Source: JBBROS01 sp038229135 (lineage in GTDB: Bacteria > Pseudomonadota > Alphaproteobacteria > Acetobacterales > Acetobacteraceae). Taken from it: a stretch of DNA of 64,000 nt. The position numbers were made by a program, and so were the translations under genes. The notes below the pieces were generated by a model, which saw only the letters and a list, made by a program, of their open reading frames with translations, had not been told where the DNA came from and searched no databases. The DNA lies in contig JBBROS010000003.1 of the NCBI GenBank assembly GCA_038229135.1, positions 1 to 64,000 on the forward strand. The letters are read 5' to 3'. Shown here piece by piece: positions 7,457 through 14,194 of this stretch. How positions within the stretch are numbered: position 1 is the stretch's first letter; each line of letters starts with the position of its first letter.

Positions 7457-8379
7457 CGACGCTTGCTTCCCCCCTCCCCTCGCGGGAGCGGCCGGGGGAG
7501 GGGGGGCGGCACAGCGCAGACCTGGCAGCGCGACGCGCCCCCCGAGACCTCACCCCCCTCCTCGTCGCGCCCGCCGCCCTCTTCCTGCTGGCGACCTTCG
7601 CCTACCCCTTCCTCTACGGCCTCGTCCTCGCCCTCACCCCGAAGGAGGGCGGCTTCCTCGGCAACTACGCCCGCTTCTTCGCCGACCCGTTCCTCTACGA
7701 CACCATCCTCACCACGCTGCGCCTCGCCATCCCCGTGACGCTGCTCAACCTCGTCCTCGCCGTCCCCATCGCGCTCCGCGTGCGCCGCATGCGCCGGCAG
7801 CGCATCCTCACCGCCATCCTCGTCGTGCCCGTCACCCTCGGCACCGTCCTCGTCGCGGAAGGCCTCCTCGCCTATCTCGGCCCCCAGGGCTGGTTCAACC
7901 GCACCCTCATGCTGCTGGGCGTCATCTCCACCCCCATCCGCCTCGTGCACAATTACTGGGGCGTATTCCTCTCGCTGGTCATCACCGGCTTCCCTTTCAC
8001 CTTCCTCCTCACCCTCTCCTACCTCTCCGGCATCGACCCGGCGCTCGAGCGCGCCGCCGCCACCCTCGGCGCCGGCCCGGCAAGGCGCTTCCGCCACATC
8101 CTCCTCCCCCTCATCCTTCCCGGCCTCGCCGTGACGTTCTGCCTCTCCTTCGTCCAGGCGTTCGCCGTCTTCCCCTCCGCCGTCCTCCTCGGCGCCCCCG
8201 CAGGCCCCACCCGCGTCATCTCCATCGCCGCCTACCAGGCCGCCTTCGAGCAGTACGACGACAGCATGGCCTCGGCCATCGCCATCCTCATGGGCGCCGT
8301 CGAGCTCGCCGTCGTCGCCGCGATCCTCGGCGCCCGCTCCCTCGTGTACCGAGGCCCGGCCGGCGGAGGCAAAGGCTGA
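7453..8379 (+). CDS. ABC transporter permease (PotB-like)
   Basis: A 308-residue inner-membrane permease with about six hydrophobic helices, starting near residue 35 (LLVAPAALFLLATFAYPF). The coupling motif near residues 200-220 reads ERAAATLGAGPARRFRHILLPLILPG, the EAA loop that contacts the ATPase. The ATG overlaps the ATPase stop (ATGA). Residues 5-18 (ASPLPSRERPGEGG) are encoded by a family A element, so the cytoplasmic N-terminal tail looks acquired. It pairs with the next permease to form the heterodimeric channel. Confidence 0.9.
   Translation: MTTLASPLPSRERPGEGGRHSADLAARRAPRDLTPLLVAPAALFLLATFAYPFLYGLVLALTPKEGGFLGNYARFFADPFLYDTILTTLRLAIPVTLLNLVLAVPIALRVRRMRRQRILTAILVVPVTLGTVLVAEGLLAYLGPQGWFNRTLMLLGVISTPIRLVHNYWGVFLSLVITGFPFTFLLTLSYLSGIDPALERAAATLGAGPARRFRHILLPLILPGLAVTFCLSFVQAFAVFPSAVLLGAPAGPTRVISIAAYQAAFEQYDDSMASAIAILMGAVELAVVAAILGARSLVYRGPAGGGKG
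7467..7507 (+). repeat. GC palindromic element (family A), copy 6, coding
   Basis: CCCCTCCCCTCGCGGGAGCG then GCCGGGGGAGGGGGGG. It starts 14 bases after the permease ATG and encodes part of its N-terminal tail. Confidence 0.85.
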
Positions 8380-9206
8380 TGGCCGCGCGTCTCCCCGTGG
8401 GCGAGCGCCTCTGGGCCACCGCCATCTGGGCCCTCGTCGCCCTGTTCCTCGTCAACCTCGCCGCCACGATCGCCACCGTCGTCACCAGCTCGTTCGCCAC
8501 CCGCTGGCTCCGCTCCTGGCTCCCCCTCGGCTACACCGACCGCTGGTACGGCGCCGCCTGGGCCGAGTTCCAGCTCGGCGACGTCCTGCTCGTCACCGTC
8601 CAGATCGTCGGTCTCGTCGTGCTGCTCTCCGGCCTCCTCGGCGTCCCAGCCGCCTACGCCCTCGCCCGGCGCGACTTCCCCGGCAAGCGCGCCATCATGC
8701 TCCTCATCCTCCTGCCCCTCCTCGTCCCCCCCATCACCTTCGGCATCCCGCTCGCGACCGTCCTCTACCGCACCGGCCTCGGCGGCACCCTCTGGGGCGT
8801 CGTCGTCGCGAACCTCGTCCCGGCCATGCCCTTCGTCATCCTCGTCATGATCCCCTTCGTCGAGCAGATCGACCGCCGCGTGGAGGACGCCGCCCGCGTC
8901 TTCGGCGCCGGGACCTTCGCGCTCTTCCGCCACGTGCTCCTCCCCCTCCTCCTCCCGGGGATCCTCGCCGCCCTCCTCCTCGTCCTCGTCCGAACCGTCG
9001 CCATGTTCGAACTCACCTTCCTCGTCGCCGGCCCATCCAGCCAAACGCTCGTCGTCGCCCTCTACTACGCCGTCTTCGCCGCCGGCGTCCGCGCGCCCCA
9101 GTCCATCGACGCCATGGCCGTGATCTACATGGTCACCACGCTCGTCTGGCTCGTCATCGCCCTGCGCTTCGTCAACCCCACCCAGATCGTCGCCAGGCAA
9201 AAATAG
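8379..9206 (+). CDS. ABC transporter permease (PotC-like)
   Basis: A 275-residue second permease. Its first helix is at about residues 13-37 and several more hydrophobic segments follow (IVGLVVLLSGLLGVPAAYAL, IMLLILLPLLVPPITFGI). The EAA loop reads VEDAARVFGAGTFALFRHVLLPLLLPG. It starts on an ATG overlapping the previous TGA by one base and closes the importer operon. Two palindromic elements follow its stop. With the first permease it forms the translocation pore. Confidence 0.92.
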   Translation: MAARLPVGERLWATAIWALVALFLVNLAATIATVVTSSFATRWLRSWLPLGYTDRWYGAAWAEFQLGDVLLVTVQIVGLVVLLSGLLGVPAAYALARRDFPGKRAIMLLILLPLLVPPITFGIPLATVLYRTGLGGTLWGVVVANLVPAMPFVILVMIPFVEQIDRRVEDAARVFGAGTFALFRHVLLPLLLPGILAALLLVLVRTVAMFELTFLVAGPSSQTLVVALYYAVFAAGVRAPQSIDAMAVIYMVTTLVWLVIALRFVNPTQIVARQK

Positions 9207-9215
9207 CGCACTTAC

Positions 9216-9250
9216 TTCCCCCTTCCCTCGCGCGACGGGCCGGGGGAGGA
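9216..9250 (+). repeat. GC palindromic element (family A), copy 7
   Basis: A diverged copy (TTCCCCCTTCCCTCGCGCG arm, CGGGCCGGGGGAGG end) just after the importer operon, followed within 12 bases by copy 8. Confidence 0.75.
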
Positions 9251-9260
9251 AGCCGCTTGC

Positions 9261-9298
9261 CTCCCCCCTCCCCTTGCGGGAGGGGACGGGGGAGGGGG
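9261..9298 (+). repeat. GC palindromic element (family A), copy 8
   Basis: A near-consensus copy, CCCCCCTCCCCTTGCGGG then AGGGGACGGGGGAGGGGG, in the convergent gap before the gdhA stop. No T-run follows on either strand, so a Rho-independent terminator is unlikely. Confidence 0.9.
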
Positions 9299-9334
9299 CA
9301 CTGCAAGCGCAAATCTCGCAGCCGGGACGCCCTC

Positions 9335-10591
9335 CTACGGAAACAACCCCCGCGTCGCCTTCGCGTCCCGAACCCGCTCCACCCCGATCGCCATCGCGGC
9401 CGTCCGCGCCGAGCACCCGTCCTTCGCCTCCCGCGCCGCCACCTTGTCGTACGCCCGGTCCAACACCTGCCGCAGCTTCGTGTTGACCTCCGTCTCCTCC
9501 CAGAAGAACTGCTGCAGGTCCTGCACCCACTCGAAATAGCTCACCACCACGCCGCCCGCGTTGCACAGGATGTCCGGGATCACCGCAATCTCCGGCCGCT
9601 GCTCCAGCACCCGGTCCGCATCCGGCGTGGTCGGCCCGTTCGCACCCTCCGCCAGCACCCGGCACTGCAGCCGCCCCGCCATGTCGGCGTCGATCACCCG
9701 CTCCATCGCCGCCGGCACCAGGATGTCGCACTTCTGCGCCAGCAACGTCGCCGGGTCGGCCGCCAGCTCGTTGCTGAACCCGGCCAGGCCCCGGTTCTTC
9801 GCCGCCCACGCCACGAGCGCCGGCACGTCCAGCCCCCGCTTGTCGAAGTAGCAGCCGGTGTGGTCGCTCACCCCCACCACCTTCACCCCGCGCTCGGCCA
9901 GCTCCGTCGCCGACACGCTGCCCACGTTGCCGAACCCCTGCACCACCGCCGTCGCCCCCAGGGCCGCAATTCCCAGCCGCTCGGCCGCTCGCATGGCCAG
10001 GTGCACGACCCCACGCCCGGTTGCCTCGCGGCGCCCCACGGTGCCCCCGCTCGCCACCGGCTTGCCCGTCACGATCTCCGTCACCGTCTTGCCCTGATAC
10101 ATGGAGTAGGTGTCCATGAACCACGCCATAACCTGCTCGTTCGTCCCCATGTCCGGCGCCATCACGTCGATCTGCGGCCCCACGAACGGGATCATCTCCT
10201 GCATGTAGCGCCGGCTCAGCGCCTCCAGCTCGTGCGGGCTCAGGCTCGCCGGATCCACCGTGATACCGCCCTTGGCACCGCCATACGGCAGCCCGGCCAG
10301 CGCGCACTTCCAGCTCATCCAGATCGCGAGCGCCGCCACCTCGCCCATGTCCACGCTCAGCGAGAACCGCGTGCCCCCCTTCGTCGGCCCGAGGCTCAGG
10401 TGGTGCTGCACACGGTAGCCGTGGAACACCGCCGTGCTCCCGTCATCCCGGTGGATCGGGCACGACACCGTCATCGCCCGCTTCGGATACAGCAGCCGGT
10501 CCCGCTCGTCGGCCGGCAGGCCGATATGGTCCGCAATGGTCTCGAACTGGTTCTTCGCCATCTCGAACACTGGCCCGCCGTAGATCGTCAT
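9335..10591 (-). CDS. gdhA: glutamate dehydrogenase (Glu/Leu/Phe/Val dehydrogenase family)
   Basis: A 418-residue hexamer-type dehydrogenase interconverting 2-oxoglutarate plus ammonia and glutamate. The dimerisation domain carries the catalytic-lysine motifs LGPTKGG and PYGGAKGGI. The Rossmann part has VVQGFGNVGS, and AEGANGPTTPDAD and IPDILCNAGGV follow. The set resembles NAD-specific bacterial GluDH. The ATG giving MTIYGG was preferred; another 19 residues are possible upstream. It is divergent from the isocitrate dehydrogenase, both enzymes meeting at 2-oxoglutarate. A related amino-acid dehydrogenase specificity is not fully excluded. Confidence 0.88.
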   Translation of the reverse strand: MTIYGGPVFEMAKNQFETIADHIGLPADERDRLLYPKRAMTVSCPIHRDDGSTAVFHGYRVQHHLSLGPTKGGTRFSLSVDMGEVAALAIWMSWKCALAGLPYGGAKGGITVDPASLSPHELEALSRRYMQEMIPFVGPQIDVMAPDMGTNEQVMAWFMDTYSMYQGKTVTEIVTGKPVASGGTVGRREATGRGVVHLAMRAAERLGIAALGATAVVQGFGNVGSVSATELAERGVKVVGVSDHTGCYFDKRGLDVPALVAWAAKNRGLAGFSNELAADPATLLAQKCDILVPAAMERVIDADMAGRLQCRVLAEGANGPTTPDADRVLEQRPEIAVIPDILCNAGGVVVSYFEWVQDLQQFFWEETEVNTKLRQVLDRAYDKVAAREAKDGCSARTAAMAIGVERVRDAKATRGLFP

Positions 10592-10693
10592 GCGCTGAAC
10601 GTCCCGCTGGTTTTGCGCAGACGTAGCCGAAACGGCCGCTGCCCGCATCCCCCTCGCGTGCTATGGCCGCGTTCGTGCCTCAGGAGCCCTGCG

Positions 10694-11722
10694 ATGACCG
10701 ATGCCTCGATCGAAGCCACCCTCATCCCGGGTGACGGCGTGGGTCCCGAGATCGTGGCCGCCGTCACCCACGTGCTGGACGCCCTCGGCGCCCCATTCAC
10801 GTGGGACGTGCAGGAGGGCGGCATGGGCGGCATCGCGGCCCATGGGGACCCGCTGCCCCCGGCGCTGCTGGCCAGCATCCGCCGCACCCGCCTCGCGCTG
10901 AAGGGCCCGCTCGCCACACCCATCGGCGGCGGCTACCGCTCCGTCAACGTCCGCCTGCGCGAGGAATTCCAGCTCTACGCCAACCTCCGCCCCAACCGCA
11001 CCATGGTCCCCGGCGGGCGCTACGAGGACATCGACATCGTCGTCGTCCGCGAGAACCTCGAGGGCCTCTACGTCGGCTTCGAGCACTACATCCCCGTCGG
11101 CGACGACCCCCACGGCGTTGCCCTCAGCTCCGGCGTCAACACCCGCGAAGGCTCGCGCCGCATCGCCCGATACGCCTTCGAATACGCCGTCCGCACCGGC
11201 CGCAAGAAGATAACGCTCGTCCACAAGGCCAATGTGCTGAAGGCCCTCACCGGCATCTTCCTCGAGACCGCCCGAGACGTCGCCCGCGGCTATGAAGGCC
11301 GCGTCGAGGTCGACGACCGCATCGTCGACGCCTGCGCCATGCAGCTCGTCATAAACCCCTGGCAGTTCGACATGATCGTCACGACCAACCTCTTCGGCGA
11401 CATCCTGTCGGACCTCGTCGCAGGCCTCGTCGGCGGCCTCGGCACCGCGCCCGGCGCCAACATCGGCGCGCACGCCGCAATCTTCGAGGCCGTCCACGGC
11501 TCCGCCCCGGACATCGCCGGCCAGGGCATCGCCAACCCCCTCGCCCTGCTGCAGGCCGCCGGGCTCATGCTGGACCATGTGGGCCGTGTCGCCATGGCCG
11601 CCCGACTCAGGGCCGCCATCGACCATGCCCTGCTCACCCAAGACATCCGCACGCGCGACCTCGGCGGCCAAGCCTCCACCATGGGGTTCGCCGAGGCCGT
11701 CGTGCGCGGGCTCTCGGCCTAG
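10694..11722 (+). CDS. NAD-type isocitrate dehydrogenase (decarboxylating)
   Basis: A 342-residue beta-decarboxylating dehydrogenase expected to convert isocitrate to 2-oxoglutarate. It has LIPGDGVGPE at the N-terminus, substrate residues in YANLRPNR and VVRENLEGLY, the metal site TTNLFGDILSDLVAG, and the cofactor loop HGSAPDIAGQGIANP. Asp-Ile after HGSAP is the usual mark of NAD rather than NADP preference, where Lys-Tyr is found. Homoisocitrate or isopropylmalate dehydrogenases are the alternatives, but YVGFEHY fits IDH better. Its stop shares the CTAG palindrome with the convergent LysR gene. Confidence 0.87.
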   Translation: MTDASIEATLIPGDGVGPEIVAAVTHVLDALGAPFTWDVQEGGMGGIAAHGDPLPPALLASIRRTRLALKGPLATPIGGGYRSVNVRLREEFQLYANLRPNRTMVPGGRYEDIDIVVVRENLEGLYVGFEHYIPVGDDPHGVALSSGVNTREGSRRIARYAFEYAVRTGRKKITLVHKANVLKALTGIFLETARDVARGYEGRVEVDDRIVDACAMQLVINPWQFDMIVTTNLFGDILSDLVAGLVGGLGTAPGANIGAHAAIFEAVHGSAPDIAGQGIANPLALLQAAGLMLDHVGRVAMAARLRAAIDHALLTQDIRTRDLGGQASTMGFAEAVVRGLSA

Positions 11723-12594
11723 CCGAGCAACAGCTTCAGCAGCGGGTTGGGGAACCGCCGCCGGGCCGTTATCGCGTGGAACCGCTCCACCAGCCCCGGC
11801 ACCCGCACATGCTCCACCAGCGTGCCGTCCTGCAGCTCATCCCGCACCACCACGGGCGGCACCAGCGTCAGGCCGTCCGAGGCGCGCGCCAGCAGCCGCA
11901 GCATGGCCGCGTCGTCCACCTCGGCCAGCAGCACGGGCCGGATCGCGGCACGGGCCAGCTGCGTGTCGAACAGCCGCCGCACCGGGCTGCCCTGGCTCGG
12001 CAGCAGCAGCGGGATGTGCACCAGGTCCTCCGGGTAGCGCACCGGGGCCGCGCGCGGCCGGCCCACCAGGCTGATCGGCTGCTCGTCCAGCACCACGCTG
12101 TCCAGCGTGCTCGCCGCGTCGTGCGGCACCGGGTCGCCCTCCGCCGTGCTCGCCAGCACGACGTCCAGCGCGTGCGCGTTCAGCTGCTCCAGCAGCACCT
12201 CCATCGTGCCCGAGCGCAGCACCAGCTCCACCTCCGGGTCCGCGATGACCGGCCCCACGAAGGCCAGCTGCACGTTGCGCGAGAGCGTGGTCTGCGCCCC
12301 GACCCTCAGCGCCCTGCGCCCCGTGGCCGGCCGGTCCCGCAGCGTCGCCAGCAGCTCGTGCCCGGCCTCGAACACCGTCGCCGCGTAGTCGAGCGCAATC
12401 CGCCCGGCCTCCGTCAGCACCAGCCGGCGGCCCTCCCGGTCGAACAGCCGGTGCCCAAGCTGGTCCTCGAGCCGCCCGAGTTGCACCGAAAGCGCGGATG
12501 GCGACAGGTGCAGCGCCCGCGCCGCCGCGGTCAGGCCGCCATGGGTGGCGATGGCGTGGAACAGCCGCAGGTGATGGTAGTTGAGCGCGGGCAT
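11719..12594 (-). CDS. LysR-family regulator, NhaR-like, beside dabBA
   Basis: A 291-residue LysR regulator. The N-terminal winged helix (residues 1-62) opens LNYHHLRLFHAIATHGGLTAAARALHLSPSA in two overlapping stretches, and the effector domain follows. The NYHHL start and the RLFDREGRRLVLTEAG wing resemble NhaR. It is divergent from dabB with a 100-base gap containing a perfect inverted repeat, the usual layout for a LysR protein controlling its neighbour. The inducer is unknown; bicarbonate supply or sodium/pH are natural guesses. Its stop overlaps the isocitrate dehydrogenase stop. Confidence 0.88.
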   Translation of the reverse strand: MPALNYHHLRLFHAIATHGGLTAAARALHLSPSALSVQLGRLEDQLGHRLFDREGRRLVLTEAGRIALDYAATVFEAGHELLATLRDRPATGRRALRVGAQTTLSRNVQLAFVGPVIADPEVELVLRSGTMEVLLEQLNAHALDVVLASTAEGDPVPHDAASTLDSVVLDEQPISLVGRPRAAPVRYPEDLVHIPLLLPSQGSPVRRLFDTQLARAAIRPVLLAEVDDAAMLRLLARASDGLTLVPPVVVRDELQDGTLVEHVRVPGLVERFHAITARRRFPNPLLKLLLG

Positions 12595-12597
12595 GCA

Positions 12598-12613
12598 CGC
12601 TTTTACGAAAGCG
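12598..12613. promoter_or_regulatory. inverted repeat in the lysR/dabB divergent region
   Basis: CGCTTT-TACG-AAAGCG is a perfect 6-bp inverted repeat four bases upstream of the LysR start codon. LysR proteins bind short dyads in such divergent gaps, so it may be an autoregulatory or dab operator. This is inferred from position only. Confidence 0.4.
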
Positions 12614-12694
12614 AACGATACGGCGCAATCTTTGTAGTTTCTGTCACGTCCGAAGCCGCCTAGGAACGCCCTCGTCGCGTGAACGGAGGCGTGA

Positions 12695-14194
12695 GTGGCC
12701 CTGATCGACCTACTGCCGGCGTTGCCCGCGTGCCTGCTCCTGGGCGCGGCCGCCACCCCCCGCTTCCCCGTGGAACGCGCGGCCTGGCTCGCCGTGCCCG
12801 CCGCCGTTTCGGTCGCCTTCGCCGTCTGGGCGCATGGCTCCATCGGCGCCACGCTCGGGCCGCTCGGCCTGCATGCGGACGCCCTCACCGCCGTGCTGGT
12901 CCTCCTCGTCGCCTTCGTCGGCGCCGTCGTCACACGATACGGCCGCACCTACCTCGACGGCTCGCCCGGCCAGCCCCGGTTCATGCGCGGCCTCGCCCTC
13001 ACCCTGGCCGCCGTTCTGCTGCTGATCGTGTCCGGCACCCTCGTGCAGTTCGCGCTCGCCTGGGTCGCGACCAGCCTGTGCCTGCACCGCCTGCTGCTGT
13101 TCTTCCCCGAGCGCCCGGCCGCCCAGCGCGCCGCACGCAAGAAGTTCGTCTTCAGCCGCATCGGCGACCTCTGCGTCGTCTCGGCCTTCACCATCATGGC
13201 CCTGGCATTCGGCACCATCGAGGTCCGGGGCGTGCTCGCCGCCGCGGCGGAGGCGCGGAGCTCGGGCGTCGTGCCGGCGGGCCTGGGCGTGGCCGGCCTG
13301 CTGCTCGCGATCGCTGCCCTGCTGAAATCGGCGCAGATGCCCTTCCATGGCTGGCTCACGGAGGTCATGGAGACGCCCACCCCCGTGTCGGCGCTGCTCC
13401 ATGCAGGCATCGTGAACGCCGGCGGCTTCCTCGTCGTGCGCTTCGCCGAGGTACTGCTGCTCTCCGGCCCCGCCCTCCCGCTCCTGGCCATCGTCGGCGG
13501 CGCCACGGCGGTGCTCGCCTCCATCGTCGTGCTCGCGCAGACCAGCGTGAAGGTCTCGCTCGCCTGGTCCACGGTCGCGCAGATGGGGTTCATGCTGCTG
13601 CAATGCGGCCTGGGCGCCTTCCCGCTCGCCGTCCTGCACATCGTGGCGCACGGGCTCTACAAGGCGCACGCCTTCCTCTCGGCCGGCGAGGTGGCGCGCA
13701 GCCGGGCCGTGCGGGACGAGGTGCCGCTGCTCGGGCGTGTGGCCGTGCCGCTCGGGCTCTGGGCCGGGGCGGTCGCACTCGGCGCCGGGTTCGGGGCGCC
13801 GCCCGCGACGGTCGCGCTCGGCGCGGTGCTGGCCATGGGGCTCGCGCCACTCTGGCGGGGCCTCGGCCCGTTCGCGGCTCCTGCGATTGCCGGCGTGCTG
13901 GCCATCTATGGCCTGCTCCAGGCAGGAGCCGCTGCCCTGCTCGCCGGCACGGTGCCCACGGGCCCCGGCTCGTGGTGGCTGGCAGGCGTGGTGATCGTTT
14001 TCTTCGCCGGGCTCGCGGTGCTCGAGGCCCTGCTGCCTGGCCCGGGCACGTCACGCGCCCCACCCCTACGCACTCCAGCGTCGCAGGCCCTGCGCGTCCA
14101 CGCCGCCCACGGCTTCTACCTCAACACGCTGGCCGACCGCGCCATGGGGCGGCTCTGGCCGTTCCGGGCCACAGCCAGGACGGAGCGCGCATGA
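12695..14194 (+). CDS. dabB: DabB, ND5-like membrane subunit of the DAB inorganic-carbon pump
   Basis: A 499-residue polytopic membrane protein of the proton-conducting NADH dehydrogenase (NuoL/MrpA) family. Charged residues within membrane segments (LLKSAQMPFHGWLTEVM, TPVSALLHAGIVNAGG, HIVAHGLYKAHAFLS) are those used for proton movement in this family. At about 500 residues and followed directly by dabA, it fits DabB, which couples cation flow to carbon hydration by DabA. The GTG at 12695 has GGAGG five bases upstream. Its stop overlaps the dabA start (ATGA). The C-terminal half looks richer in G-ending codons than other plus-strand genes here. Confidence 0.9.
   Translation: MALIDLLPALPACLLLGAAATPRFPVERAAWLAVPAAVSVAFAVWAHGSIGATLGPLGLHADALTAVLVLLVAFVGAVVTRYGRTYLDGSPGQPRFMRGLALTLAAVLLLIVSGTLVQFALAWVATSLCLHRLLLFFPERPAAQRAARKKFVFSRIGDLCVVSAFTIMALAFGTIEVRGVLAAAAEARSSGVVPAGLGVAGLLLAIAALLKSAQMPFHGWLTEVMETPTPVSALLHAGIVNAGGFLVVRFAEVLLLSGPALPLLAIVGGATAVLASIVVLAQTSVKVSLAWSTVAQMGFMLLQCGLGAFPLAVLHIVAHGLYKAHAFLSAGEVARSRAVRDEVPLLGRVAVPLGLWAGAVALGAGFGAPPATVALGAVLAMGLAPLWRGLGPFAAPAIAGVLAIYGLLQAGAAALLAGTVPTGPGSWWLAGVVIVFFAGLAVLEALLPGPGTSRAPPLRTPASQALRVHAAHGFYLNTLADRAMGRLWPFRATARTERA

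Noticed and set aside
9261..9298. Family A elements as Rho-independent terminators
   Set aside because: Strong hairpins but no T-run on either strand, and many lie inside coding sequence; only 33595-33627 meets terminator criteria.
8232..10307. Large minus-strand open frame opposite the permease and overlapping gdhA
   Set aside because: Composition is glycine/glutamate shadow translation with no domain; the gdhA frame is the real gene.
12695..14194. dabB as a NuoL/complex I or Mrp antiporter subunit
   Set aside because: No nuo or mrp neighbours, length near 500 and direct coupling to dabA favour DabB.
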